DNA of 64,000 bases, from the NCBI GenBank assembly GCA_018907035.1, contig JACCIC010000029.1:3164501-3228500 (forward strand). Direction: 5' to 3'. Below are positions 13,537 through 25,584 of this stretch, piece after piece. The first letter of the stretch is position 1, and each line of letters starts with the position of its first letter. The position numbers and the translations under genes are program-made. The notes below the pieces were generated by a model that was not told the DNA's origin, did not search any database, and worked only from the letters and a program-made list of their open reading frames with translations. The DNA is from Sycobia sp. Sy_11 (Eukaryota; Arthropoda; Insecta; Hymenoptera; Epichrysomallidae).

Positions 13537-14185
13537 TACTTTACATATCATCTACGCTCTTTATAGCATGAGCACCTGTCTGTATATTGTTATTGATATT
13601 TTACTCCATATAGTAATAAAAAGATCGAAAAAATGGTGAAGTTTTTCTATATTATAAAACTTCAAGGCGTACAACATCTCTTTGCATGTGATTCATCGGA
13701 GATGCAAAAAAGAGTATAATACTATATGTGTCGATAATAATCGTTTTAATTACAATTCAAGTTCATGCGTTATATATGCGCATACGTTTGCAGTTATTGT
13801 TTTTACAAGTAAGCATACACATTAATATAGTAAAATTATTTGCTCAGAATGTGCTCTCCACGATCTTTTCATTCTATTATACATATATTAGAAACGCGAA
13901 AAAAATAAATTAGAATTCGACCGTAAGACACGTTAAAACTTGATAATGATACAAATTGTGCCCATTGAAACGCAGCCCGTGATACACGTCCGTCGCACTG
14001 ATAATGTTCTATACTATGAACACTATATATATTTATCACGTATAAGTACTTTCCGCGCACGGATCAGTGGTCGCTTTCATTTTAATGCGCTTATTCGAGC
14101 GTAATCTCGTTATAGCTGGTTATGTAGTTTTCGTCGACGAAACTTCGTCCATTAATCGCCAGCGCTATAAATATACTATAATATG

Positions 14186-14187
<2 letters not shown>

Positions 14188-14227
<40 letters not shown>
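14188..14227. repeat. (TA)20 microsatellite
   Basis: 40 bp. Confidence 0.98.
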
Positions 14228-14230
<3 letters not shown>

Positions 14231-16154
14231 TATGATTTATAATAATGTCAATATAATAAGTACAATGATCAATAACTGGGAGAGAAAAAAAAACGAAATA
14301 CAGTAAGTATGATTTCAATAACTTTTCAATCGAAATTAAGATTTGCTTCGATAATTGAGGTAAAAAATAGATATATTTATTAACAGGCGTTTATACCCTT
14401 AACTATAAGTATCCTGCAATAAGATTCGTATCTGGTAGAATGAAAATTTATAAATATATTCGTCATACAATATTACAGGTCGACTGGATTACGACGCATC
14501 TCGACAATTACGACACGAAAATTACGACACGATTTTGCCGCACCCCCCTATATTTTATTAAATGAACCGAATCATGAAGATTTTCATATGACAAAAACAG
14601 CGTAAGTAATAAAATTCTGGATTATAAAATATAATGGTCAATTTCCAAGATTAATGACGATTTTGTCTCTGTCAAAAATTATAATTTACTTTTAAATTAT
14701 ACTTATATTTGTTCGATCTCCTATTCACTCTATATATGTGTACTATGTAATGGTCGTTTACCACTAGTATATGATTTTGCAGTTCTTGTTCTAGACCGAA
14801 GCGATTTTCAGAATTTCAAATTCCATATATATTTCCGAAAATATTCAAATTTCCGTATATGTAGTATTATATTTTTAAATATAGCCATTTTTCCAAAATC
14901 CCGAAACTTTCGTACGTATCTACATGTATACATAAATAATCAAACGCGGATATATTAGCCAGCCAGTAGTCTGCGAATTCCGCGATAATTTTATCTGATC
15001 CTTACATGCGATGCTCGAAACTGGTTTTATATATAATATATTGATAGACTATAATCCCGTGCAAACCACGGCCAAATGGTAGATGATTATATGTTTTGAA
15101 CAGAGCTTTCAATGCGCGCGGGGATTACAGTTTAGGGACACTCGTCTATGTATATGTGTGTATGTGGAAACTCTGCACCCCCGACAGAGCGAATCCATGC
15201 TTTTTATACTAAAAACTATGTTCGATATGCTCTCAGGGAATCTATGCGATACTGTAAAAAAGAGAATAGTGATGATAAGAAGGTAAATAAAGAAGAACAT
15301 TCACGAATTTTACAAATGGCAAAATGCTATTATGTTTTTATTTCCATTCAAGGTGCTTATTTCGTGTTTTTAAATTATTTTATTTCATTTTTCTTTCATA
15401 GGGGATGAATAAATAAAATAACGAAAAAGCCTGGCTTAAAAATTACTAAAATAACTTTTTATGATCATTTTTAGAGGTAGGAGAATTCTTTCTGCTTTTG
15501 TTCTTTGAATTAAATAATGAGATATTTAAATTTGAATAAAATATTATCTTACTTAATTATAAAAAAGAATTTCATTTATTTTACTTACCCACATATTACG
15601 TAATTTATGAATTTTGAGGAAAATATATATTTTTTTCAACACAGATTTATTTATTAGAAAAGATTTTTATATAAAATTTAATATATCCTTTCCTGTCGTA
15701 CTTTATATGTGTCACTAAAAATAAGTGTACAATTGAATTTACATGATTAATTCAATTAATATTCAATTCCCTATTTGAATTTTTATAATATATAATTATT
15801 ATAAAAAGAAAAAAAATATATATACATAGTCAGATAAGAGAATGCCTTAAACAATTACAAAATTCCAGCTCCTACTCCCATCTGACACACGCGCCAGCGC
15901 GCGCGCACACACACAAAACAATTATCTTGAGGAATTATGGCGCGGAAAATTTTTCGCGGCATTCTCGGAGAAATAGGGCGAGTTATTTCATGTATAAATG
16001 CTATTTTAATTTTACGAATATCTCAAATAAATTCATTCTGTTATATTTTAATGGAGCTCTTCGAATTTTTCAAAATTTTCACGGATCAATTTAATTTAAC
16101 GTACAAATAGGAATACCTTTCTCTTCATTATCTTCCAAATTCATTAACAACTTC

Positions 16155-16250
16155 TTTTTGCATTATTACTATTATTATTACTCATACTATTATTCTTATT
16201 CATATTGTTCCTATTCCTATTGTTATTATTATCAGTGTATTATTCTGATT
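16155..16250. repeat. Degenerate (ATT)n tract
   Basis: ATT/CTT/CCT triplets in mostly one phase, interrupted; an old triplet array. Confidence 0.6.
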
Positions 16251-16435
16251 ATGATTAAATAAGAATATTAATCTGCAGTTTCGCATAATAATTTTTTAAC
16301 CACATTTTTTACAATATTTTGTAAACTTTATATGTAATATGGTATAATTATTAAATATTACAGTATTATGTTATAGCACATTAAAAAATACGCTATTTTT
16401 ATTTAAGAACCATATACTTCACATAGTCATAGCCA

Positions 16436-16438
<3 letters not shown>

Positions 16439-16484
<46 letters not shown>
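16439..16484. repeat. (AT)23 microsatellite
   Basis: 46 bp. Confidence 0.98.
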
Positions 16485-16487
<3 letters not shown>

Positions 16488-16899
16488 TACTATACACGCA
16501 CGCACGGTAATTAGATTAAAACTTGACGACTGAACCGAAAAAAAAGTATGCCAAGACGGTATCGCAAGAGTCACAAAGGAATTGCAGAAAAAAATACCCA
16601 CAAACGGCGGGAGGAGAGGAGGAAATAATCGTTATCGCGGACAATTTGCGCGCACGATGTTGAATTTTTTTTTTGTAAGAAAACGGATATACGGGAAGAT
16701 TACGTGTCCAGCTGTATATGTATATATATTTTTTCGAAACGCGAGACTTTAACTTTGCCAGATAATCAGCGGAATATATAAGTATTTTTTCTTAACTTAT
16801 ATCCCAGTCCTTTAGTGCTAACTATAATCTATATTTCTATATGCTTCATTTGAAAAAAAAATCATAAAAAATTTTTTACGGACCTATATGTCGTCATTA

Positions 16900-17146
16900 T
16901 ACACTGAAAAAAATATTTCCCGAAATCAAGTAAATATTTACATATTTTGTACCAAGTAAATCATTTTCTTAAATTAAGAAAATATTCACTAGATTTAAGA
17001 GTACATGGTTTGATTCAAGTGAATTCTTCTTGCATTAAGTAAATACTTCCTTGATTTATGAAGATGCTTTCTCAATTTAAGAAAATAATTTACTTGATAC
17101 AACACTAGAAAATATTTACTTCATAACAGATATTTTTCTCTGTGTA
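16900..17146 (+). mobile_element. MITE with terminal inverted repeats (copy 1)
   Basis: A 247-bp AT-rich non-coding element. The left end (16900-16916) starts TACACTGAAAAAAATAT and the right end (17130-17146) is its inverted match at 15 of 17 positions; the similarity continues inward to AAGTAAATATT on both sides. The inside is built from short near-repeats of TCAAGTAAAT and TTAAGAAAAT in both orientations, so the strand could fold extensively. A second diverged copy of the core lies inverted at 31142-31252. It has no coding capacity, so it would depend on a transposase encoded elsewhere. Confidence 0.75.
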
Positions 17147-17833
17147 AGAAAAATTCACGAGAAAATTGAGAAAGAGACAATAATAATTTCTGATCTTTTA
17201 ATTTTTCATTTAGCGCGCGCAACGAATCAAAATAGATGAAAATAAATATTGTTTGCATGCAAAGAGATAAAAAGTTGGAATTACGATAGAAAAAAATGCA
17301 ATATACGTTCTGAATAATTACTATTTTAATGTATAAAATAATGAAGCGGACTTGTCATTTTTCATGAAACAAGTTTATTAATTTTTTTTCTTGTCATTAT
17401 GATTAATTTTGTTTTTCGATGTTAAGATTTTTAATTCTATTATTGGGCTTTAATTAACATCCTGTGTTTTTTATACAAATTGATTCTGTATTTTTGAATC
17501 CAATATCCTCGTCCTCGATAAGGATTGTAAATCTAGAAATTTTTATACGAATAATCCTCTACTATAATATTCAATACGCTTAATTCAGGCCAGATATAAT
17601 TTAGATATCAATTATTGGTTTCGGATAATTGTACTTTCAACAATGATCGTTAGACGAGAATCTTCCGTTTCTCATATTTCATTCGTAATTAACGTTCGGA
17701 TTATTATCGTTTTCCAAAGCTCCGCCAAGCCCGCCGACGTTAATTTGCATTATATGCGATACTTGACGTCGAAAAGTTTTTGCCAAGATTAGCTTTTCAG
17801 CGCTTATTCAGGAAAATAAATAAAAGCAAACTA

Positions 17834-17840
<7 letters not shown>
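17147..17840. other. AT-rich DNA, nothing recognized
   Basis: No frame over 60 codons; no repeats seen. Confidence 0.6.

Positions 17841-17841
<1 letters not shown>

Positions 17842-17889
<48 letters not shown>
17842..17889. repeat. (TA)24 microsatellite
   Basis: 48 bp. Confidence 0.98.
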
Positions 17890-17890
<1 letters not shown>

Positions 17891-17929
17891 TTTGAACGAA
17901 TAAACTCGCATACTTATTAAATTTCACCC

Positions 17930-18330
17930 TCACCCTCGCGCGACCCGTCGCATATTGCAGCGGCGACAAAATAATGAAAGCTCCTCCCCCCCCTGCCCAC
18001 CAATTATATTGCTTCGCGCATTTAGATCGATAATTTTTCGCGCTGATATCTGCATTAAAAGCGCACCCCCCCTGTCCCATTCCCTTAACCATGGAAGCGT
18101 GGGCGCGCGCTCCCATATAATATAAGCATAAACACCTGTTGCGCCTCGCGCCCCCTCTCGTGATCCTTCATCGCTGGGGCGGCAGAAGTGGGAGGGGAAG
18201 GGGGTGCGCGCACGCGTTTAGTTTATACGTTCCATCAGGCGGCGCTCCGACCACGCAAGCGTCAATCCAGCCCTCCCACGCCTTCCCTTCTTGCGCCACA
18301 CCGTGTAGGCTTTCCACGAATGTACAAGGG
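17930..18330. other. CpG-rich island
   Basis: C/G homopolymer-rich DNA with many CG steps between a (TA)n array and a GT/GC-rich stretch (18355-18415). Frames of 69-105 codons overlap on both strands, so none is favoured. Confidence 0.6.
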
Positions 18331-18354
18331 GAAAAAGTATATCTTTGAGTATTT

Positions 18355-18415
18355 GTGTGTATGCGCGCACGCGCGCGCGCATTTGTATGTAGGTGTGTGT
18401 GCGTGTGTGTGTTAT
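18355..18415. repeat. Mixed (GT)/(GC) dinucleotide tract
   Basis: Alternating purine-pyrimidine DNA including GCGCGCGCGC, a possible Z-DNA former. Confidence 0.75.
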
Positions 18416-18700
18416 AATACAGGTGCATATCTAAAGCTATACGTGTATCGGAGTGCCTCGAAAAAACAAGCACGCAATCGCGCGCAAAATATTGTTCGCC
18501 GATGATCGAGGAAGGAGAGATAGAGAGAATGAGAGAGAAGCAATTTTATATCGTTCAGCAATAAAATGATGTATATGTATAGGACAAGAAGAAGGCGATG
18601 CCGTGGAATTTCCGACAAAGAAAGTTAGAGAACGCGGCTAGCCTTTCTCGTTCGGCAATTTGAAAGTCGAAAACGACATTAGCATCCCCCTGTCTCTCTG

Positions 18701-18704
<4 letters not shown>

Positions 18705-18747
<43 letters not shown>
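18705..18747. repeat. (CT)n microsatellite
   Basis: 43 bp; would act as a pyrimidine tract upstream of TAG at 18772. Confidence 0.97.
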
Positions 18748-18750
<3 letters not shown>

Positions 18751-18771
18751 GCTTCCCTTACCTCTACATAG

Positions 18772-18905
18772 AGGAGCGCGAAGAAGCCGGTCGGGATTTG
18801 CATGAAGGCATCCCGGCGAGGGACGTCGAGGACGACAACATCGTCAAGGCCTCGCCGAATAACTTCGTTATCCCAGTTTCCAGCGATTCGATGGACAGCG
18901 CACGA

Positions 18906-18966
<61 letters not shown>

Positions 18967-19180
18967 TGCTTCTTGTCGGCATCGGTCATAGACGATGTGA
19001 CGGGGGACGATGGAAAGTGGGTGAGGCCGACGCTGCCCCTCGTCCAATATAACGGATTGTCTCGTTATAGAAGTCCGAGAGCACGCTCGATATCCACGGA
19101 AGATGGTGAGAGAGGAAGTGCCGCGATGGAAATAGTCGCGATGATTCCCGGCGGCGCGGACGCAGTGCAGAGACCGAAGG
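18772..19180. other. Mid-GC segment open on several frames, candidate exon
   Basis: Between (CT)n/(TA)n repeats lies a segment that avoids stops on both strands. The plus frame after 18775 reads EEREEAGRDLHEGIPARDV then EDDNIVKASPNNFV with mostly G/C third positions, preceded by a pyrimidine-rich tract and TAG (acceptor-like). The minus strand reads IAGNWDNEVIRRGLDDVVVL, equally gene-like. A (TA)n array interrupts it at 18909-18960. No donor site, homology or fixed strand, so it is not called a gene. Confidence 0.15.
18909..18960. repeat. (TA)26 microsatellite
   Basis: 52 bp; splits the candidate open segment 18772-19180. Confidence 0.98.
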
Positions 19181-19185
19181 GATTT

Positions 19186-19229
19186 TGTGTGTGTGCGTGT
19201 GTGTGTGTGCGTGCGCGTGTGTGTGTGTT
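19186..19229. repeat. (TG)n with GC interruptions
   Basis: 44 bp alternating purine-pyrimidine. Confidence 0.95.
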
Positions 19230-19230
19230 A

Positions 19231-19759
19231 TGAATATTGACGCGAAACGGTGAAAATTTAGATACAAAATATAATATGCATATGCATTGTTTGCTAAATC
19301 TTTGAGTATATAGAACATAGATAGAGATAGAGAAACTATAGATGATAGATACGATTTATTTTATCGGATGAAAAGTAATTTTTTGGAAAATTTCAAAGTT
19401 TATACATTATTTGAGTATAAAAAAAATTAAAAAACTTTACACAGTGAGGGAAGCGAAATATCAATAATGAAATAAAAAAGTTTCATTCTAATAAGAAACG
19501 TCGCAGTTTTTTCATTTTTTTCCAAGAAATATCCATACGCGTCTCATTACTTCAAAATTACTACATATTTAGATTTAATGCACGTTTTTCGAAATTCTTT
19601 CCGAAACAGACTTTTCCCAAAAATTTTAGTATAATATTGAATATAAAGTTTTGCGTATTATATAATGCACATTTATGAATGTCCAACCGTCTCTTTAATT
19701 TGGCAGTAAAATGGAGATGGTAATAAATTAAATCGAGTCCTCCGGGACCAATCCGACCA
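19231..19759. other. AT-rich DNA, nothing recognized
   Basis: Short GATAGA/GATAGATA runs near 19320; otherwise featureless. Confidence 0.6.
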
Positions 19760-20130
19760 CGTTCGCTATCCCGTTTTCACGCGATCATTATTAGGGCGAA
19801 GACGAAAGAGCGAAAATCTCGAGGTGTAAAACTTATCTCTCGAAATAACTTCCCAGCACTGTCGCCTCTTGCCTCCCTGATTTTCAGCGCGCCGACGAGG
19901 ATTCCGCGAATTTTTCGTAAAACTATTGTGCACGGGCGGCGCGCAAGGGGCCGTCCGGCGCGCATTACTCGGGCGCATCTGGTTTACAAATATAGACGCC
20001 AAGCCCGCGCAGATCTCGGGCATTGAGCTCGGAACGACTAACAGCGTCGCGTAGCTGGATGCATTATTCAATCTAGATTCTTTATTTCTCGAGTACGAGT
20101 CGTAGTATTGGGAATTCATCCTCGACACAT
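19760..20130. other. Moderately GC-rich segment
   Basis: Carries a 120-codon minus-strand frame (20128-19766) that is not low-complexity but matches no family I recognize, and a second overlapping minus-strand frame. Coding status is undecided. Confidence 0.3.
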
Positions 20131-20657
20131 ACGAATATAGATCAGTCTTTTTATAAATGCTACAATAACTGATTGATATTTTACTCGCTGAAGTAAGTAA
20201 CGAATTATAAATTTATACGTGGATATATCGATGTAATAGTCATAAATAGATGAGAAACCGCACTGAATGTATGTACTTTTAGTAATGTCAGTTCAAAATC
20301 TCTCTTGAGAGCAATCTGGAAACTATATTTAGAAAACTTCAATAATACACGTGGCAATATGTTAATACGCTAACAAATTAGACTTCGGGTACAAATTTTT
20401 TATTGCCGCACCCCACTCCCCCTCGTACTCGACGTGTAACAGAGCTAAAAGGTTGGATTATGGCTTCGAAAAATATGCAGATCGGCTCGTCGAGAGTGGA
20501 GCTATCCATGGGTAGGTTCAGAATTTTTCGGGAAACATTGGCGTACATGAAATTCGATAAAAATTATGCAAGGAGCCATGAATTTCGAATGATTTTCATC
20601 TCACATACTATTACATTTCTATACCATTTACATAAATCAAAGGAAAACCGTTAAAAA

Positions 20658-20659
<2 letters not shown>

Positions 20660-20713
<54 letters not shown>
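20660..20713. repeat. (AC)27 microsatellite
   Basis: 54 bp, uninterrupted. Confidence 0.98.
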
Positions 20714-20714
<1 letters not shown>

Positions 20715-21020
20715 ATAAAGATAAAATTGCCCTACATACGCGAGACATGCACTACATATAGATAAGGTAGCCCACCCGTGCGCGCGCGCGCCAAATCGAA
20801 TTTTCGTACACACGGGCCTAATTGCAAAAGGCACAGAGTCTGCGTGTTGGGGGAAAAAAATATATTTCTTTTACGAATATAAGCTTGGACGGTTGTATCG
20901 GGGGCCGAGGCGGGGCGGGGGTGGGGCACAAAATTGAATTCGCCGCGAAATTGGGACAAAGGTTTTGGAGGCGCGCGCGCTCTGCTTTTTTACGTTCCCT
21001 TTGACATGTAAATGTCTGCA

Positions 21021-21025
<5 letters not shown>

Positions 21026-21053
<28 letters not shown>
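21026..21053. repeat. (AT)14 microsatellite
   Basis: 28 bp. Confidence 0.97.
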
Positions 21054-21236
21054 TTCTAGGAGCCCTGGATTATTATTATTCAAATGAAAAACTTTTTTTC
21101 GGACGTGCGTTTCGGCGGCTTTATTTTAACATTCGCGCAATTATTTCGAGCTTAATTAACAACATCCTCTTGAAATTCAGTTTTACGTTTTTTCATTTCC
21201 GACTACGTATTGACCCGAACGTATACGCGTGTTTTG

Positions 21237-21239
<3 letters not shown>

Positions 21240-21284
<45 letters not shown>
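21240..21284. repeat. (AT)n microsatellite
   Basis: 45 bp. Confidence 0.98.
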
Positions 21285-21286
<2 letters not shown>

Positions 21287-22003
21287 CCGATATGTTTTCG
21301 ACTTAGTCCTTGAGATTGAGCGGTAAACGCGACACGATAACTCTGACGTTTCCTAAGATACTTCCGGTACTAGCTATCCGCTGCTGCTCCTCTCAGAAGG
21401 ACCCATCGCGAATGTCCAAATTCCCAGAAATACCGTAATTTCTAATGACGCCTGCTACGAAATTGCTCGTAAGACGGGAAACGAGAGTTCCCATCCCTCG
21501 CTACTATTTATATCATTGGATAAGCTCTCGCGCGACACGTATTATGACGGCAAATGTATACATTATACGAGATAAACGCGAAATGTTGGTGACATTGAAT
21601 AAACAAATTAAGATTTGTAGCGATAAAGTATATATAGATGCTTACATTTTTGTAGAATTACGTTACTCGAATGAGAAAGCAGTAGAGACAAAAAAATTGT
21701 CGGACGAAAAATCGCGAAATATGTAGTAATAAAATTTACCTTCCGCTCGGATACACTCGATTAGTCGGGTCTCGCGCGAATAATCAGAAGACTAAGATCT
21801 TAAATTTCTCCTCGCACCGCGCACAGCTGTGCGTGCGATTTCAGCGATCAATTTTTTACGCCAAATCCTTCCAAACGTTCGTCGTCTCACCTCCCCACAC
21901 CCATCATCCTCGTTTTTCGTCGCGCGTCAATCTCTTTCGTACTTTTTCCGCTCGCGAATTTTCAGCAGCGCCGTGTTATTTTCTTTGTCATCGTTCGTTT
22001 CTC

Positions 22004-22005
<2 letters not shown>

Positions 22006-22040
<35 letters not shown>

Positions 22041-22052
22041 ATCTCTTTCTCT
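22006..22052. repeat. (CT)n microsatellite
   Basis: Pure to 22034, imperfect after. Confidence 0.95.
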
Positions 22053-22212
22053 TGCATGTATATAAATCAACCGATTTCTCTTTCAATGAACTTTAAATTT
22101 TCGGTATGCGTACGTATATAATACACGTGCCCCACGACTCCCTGGTTCATTCTGCGGGTAATTCATACCACGACTTATTTGCTTCCCGAGTGTAATTACC
22201 AGGTTTTACTTT

Positions 22213-22266
22213 ATCTTCCTCTCTCTCTCGCTCTTCTCTCTCTCTCTTCTTCCTTCCTCTTCCTCT
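22213..22266. repeat. Pyrimidine tract, imperfect (CT)n/(TTCC)n
   Basis: All pyrimidine except one G at 22230. Confidence 0.9.
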
Positions 22267-22570
22267 ACAACTTCCCGTCGTGTATATAATTACACCTCGA
22301 ATATTCCGGGGCAAGCTGGGAGATCATAGGTCGCGTGCAAGAGAGAGTTTGCGAATGTAAGCCAATCCGTTCTTTTAATTAAATATTAATTTTATATGTA
22401 TAAGAGACACAGATATTTAGAAGCAATGTAGTGCATAATACACAATCTCTCAATACTTCCTTAAGACAAATCCCTCTTCAAATCCCTCCGTACAAATGAA
22501 AAAAAAGGTATTATTTACTTCTACTTCAGAAAAAACATTATACTCCATTTCTACAAATTATTTCCTCCAT

Positions 22571-22573
<3 letters not shown>

Positions 22574-22625
<52 letters not shown>
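22574..22625. repeat. (AT)26 microsatellite
   Basis: 52 bp. Confidence 0.98.
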
Positions 22626-22628
<3 letters not shown>

Positions 22629-22798
22629 ACGTCTCTAAGTAGAATCCCGATTGGGGATGATTCTGCATCAGAAGCGTGGCGGGTGAAAGATAGGGAGAGA
22701 TAGACGGGAGCGGTGGTCGCTTGAAACCGTCGATAGGATAAGTGCATCGGTCTCTAGCGCCAGTGATTGAATTTCTCCGCCTCCTTCTGCTTCCTGTG

Positions 22799-22802
<4 letters not shown>

Positions 22803-22846
<44 letters not shown>
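22803..22846. repeat. (TC)22 microsatellite
   Basis: 44 bp. Confidence 0.98.
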
Positions 22847-22851
<5 letters not shown>

Positions 22852-23014
22852 GAGCCCAACGCTTTGAGATTCTAAAGTCGGTTAATTAATTACTCATCTT
22901 ATCGAGCAATTTGTATCTCAAAGTCTTATATATGTATCACCCCTCGACACTCCTCCTCCGTCGGCACAAATTATCGATATTAAACTTTCTTATTCGATGG
23001 GTTGGCGGAGGTAC

Positions 23015-23057
23015 ATCTATATATGTATATATATACATACATACATACATACATATA

Positions 23058-23105
<48 letters not shown>

Positions 23106-23114
23106 TATATATAG
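23015..23114. repeat. Compound (TATG)/(TACA)/(TA)n repeat
   Basis: TACA units 23034-23053, pure TA core 23060-23103, flanked by symmetric TATCTATA and TAGATATA. Confidence 0.96.
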
Positions 23115-23810
23115 AAAATGTAAATATATTTCCCCGAAACGTCTATCAAAACGTAATATACCTTTTACTCTCTTATCGACGGGATAAATATTTTTTACAA
23201 ACATCGATATCTGCTTACAACGTGCTTTACGAACAAGGCAATTATGACCTGGATAGAAAACATAGTTGAGAACTATAATTTTATATTATTTTTATAATTA
23301 TACATAAATTTTTCAGACTTTGATATTTACGGGGCTTCGGTAAAAAAAATTGTAGCAAATTAATTAAAGCAGGTCATAGTCTTTTTTTCGAATGTATTAA
23401 CTCGCCTGTAATTGATTGACAAAATCTATGTTAATAAATTAATTACTTTACTTTATAATAAACTTCTGTAGAATTGCTTTGCTTTTTAATGAAATATACG
23501 ATAGGATAAATATAAAACAAAGCTTGTAATTAGCCCGCAGTTTCCCTTTGTATATTAATGATCACGTACGTATTCCTAGTGGAAGTACATATATATATGC
23601 GAGAGATGCATTCGCTAAAAACTCAATAAGTAAATAAATGTGTACATGTGGAGTTTCCCCCCCCCCTTCCGTGAAGTTAATCACACTGGCGCATTTCGCT
23701 TTGTAAGTCCGACGTGCGCGGATGTGGCGCCACGCAACGATGCGCCAAAGGCGATTCTTTATATTATATGAACGAATTGCATATGTATACAGAGAGCGAG
23801 AGAAATTAAC

Positions 23811-23812
<2 letters not shown>
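23115..23812. other. AT-rich DNA, nothing recognized
   Basis: A run of ten C near 23657 is the only notable feature. Confidence 0.6.

Positions 23813-23845
<33 letters not shown>
23813..23845. repeat. (AT)n microsatellite
   Basis: 33 bp. Confidence 0.97.
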
Positions 23846-23848
<3 letters not shown>

Positions 23849-23895
23849 ACCCCGGAAATCTATATGACTGTAGGAAAAAGGCATCAACTTGTATT

Positions 23896-23898
<3 letters not shown>

Positions 23899-23944
<46 letters not shown>
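23899..23944. repeat. (TA)23 microsatellite
   Basis: 46 bp, 54 bp after the previous array. Confidence 0.98.
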
Positions 23945-23951
<7 letters not shown>

Positions 23952-24011
23952 TAAAATATATATTGTATGATCGAACTGAACTACAGAGCCGTCGGCTATG
24001 TCGGCATTTAC

Positions 24012-24014
<3 letters not shown>

Positions 24015-24062
<48 letters not shown>

Positions 24063-24066
24063 AGAG
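24015..24066. repeat. (GA)n microsatellite with GGGA ends
   Basis: GGGA units flank a pure GA core on both sides. Confidence 0.96.
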
Positions 24067-24488
24067 CGTGGTAATGGACATCTGTGTTTAATGTATGTAC
24101 AGACAAGGAAAACAAGATGAACAAATTGCGGACATACAGGAGCAGAATTTAATTATGACTGTTTGTTCCTCCTTATGAATTAGCTAGTAGCGAGATAAAA
24201 ATAGAAAAAACATTACGAATCAAAAATAAGCTATTTTGAGTTAAAATGCCTCAATATTGATTATAAAAAAAACATAATTAATTTACATAAATACTAATAT
24301 ACAAGTAAGTTCGAGTGCTAAAATTATACGTTATTTTAACTGCGATCTAGACGCAGTCTCCACACGCCCTGATGTATATTATATTTACACTTCAAGTGAA
24401 TTATAAATCGATGCAATCAATGCAGCCTGAGAATGGACGAGTGGACAGAATCCAGCCACGTTGTCTAAATTTCGACATGTCCCGAACT

Positions 24489-24492
<4 letters not shown>
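24067..24492. other. AT-rich DNA, nothing recognized
   Basis: No coding signal or repeat. Confidence 0.6.

Positions 24493-24548
<56 letters not shown>
24493..24548. repeat. (TA)28 microsatellite
   Basis: 56 bp. Confidence 0.98.
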
Positions 24549-24553
<5 letters not shown>

Positions 24554-25518
24554 CTCAAGTCGCAATTCCTTTCTCGTTTTCGATTGTGAATTTTAAAGCT
24601 ACAAACAATCCCTTCGATTTGAATAATCGAATCCTTCCCTTACACAATTTCTCGACGAATCATCGCGCAAAAGTGTTCCCGCTGGGGGGATGAATCCAAT
24701 ATAAACGCATACACACACCATCGTCCTCATCCTGTTTTGCGTTTGTATGTATGTATCTACGCGGAGGTGCATTAGAATCCTGAAGATTCTATATATCATT
24801 GCGCACGCATGCATGCATACACACAATACTACCTTACGTACACTTAGATGCAAACTGGACAAGGACGTAAGGACATTCATCAGGAGCCTCCTACTTCGAT
24901 TGGCCGCGGCGAGGGGGGGGGAGGGTGAATAGAAGAGAAAATTCCATTGTACGGAGCCAGGCCGGCACAAAGGAGTGATTGAGTTGCGCCGAATTCAATT
25001 ACCTGCGTATCTATATGTGTATGGGTAGATGGGTGTATATATATATTACTCCGAACGCAATCCTGTATAGAAGGATGGCAATAGATCATGTCCACCCGCG
25101 CGTTACTAATAACTCGAAATTATTGACATCTGTTATTATATTATTTCACGGCGAAACGATCTAAAATAGAGAGAGGCAGAGAGAGGGAGAAACTTGTATT
25201 TCTCGAATTTCTAACGATAAAGGATTCGTCGTTATTCCCAGTGCGCCGGCGCCGGTGTACAGATTCGCAGGACACGTCAGTTATACGACAATGAACTTTG
25301 TCCCCTCGTGCGTAGGTAGTACATACACACGAATAATACGAGCGCATTTATGTAATTGATCCCAATAATAGAGCCTGATGGGCGGGTGGAGCGAAAGACG
25401 GCGACCCGAAAACCAAGAACGGAAGTACATTTTGGTGCGGGTGATACGTCTTTTGACAGATTATTAGGAAATCCTTTTAAGAATATCGCGGTTAATTAGG
25501 TAGTTAACGAGGACTCTC

Positions 25519-25521
<3 letters not shown>
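24549..25521. other. Mixed DNA, no gene seen
   Basis: A 123-codon minus-strand frame (24970-24599) has Cys/Val runs from TG repeats on one side. G tract near 24913. Confidence 0.5.

Positions 25522-25580
<59 letters not shown>
25522..25580. repeat. (AT)n microsatellite
   Basis: 59 bp, the longest pure TA array in the window. Confidence 0.98.

Positions 25581-25584
<4 letters not shown>

Larger units (their letters stand above)
12871..16438. other. AT-rich DNA, no gene seen
   Basis: Frames of up to 86 codons (15083-15408) without recognizable content. ATTACGACACGA occurs twice in a row near 14507-14534. A CA/GC run lies at 15892-15915. Confidence 0.55.
20131..22005. other. Mixed DNA, no confirmed gene
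   Basis: Plus-strand frames at 20403-20654 (83 codons) and 21445-21726 (93 codons) are not low-complexity, but I recognize neither and see no splice or start context that decides them. G-rich run near 20905-20930. Confidence 0.45.

Noticed and set aside
14129..14150. TTTTCGTCGACGAAACTTCGTC similar to a site near 43013
   Set aside because: Only about 20 bp with mismatches around the palindromic core GTCGAC; flanks do not align convincingly.
14507..14534. Tandem ATTACGACACGA pair as a CRISPR or minisatellite
   Set aside because: Only two units with no spacer structure; CRISPR is not expected in a eukaryotic genome.
20403..20654. 83-codon ORF with a GTAGGT after SMG-type codons, considered as a first exon
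   Set aside because: No promoter, homology or matching acceptor found; a single GTAGGT is expected by chance.
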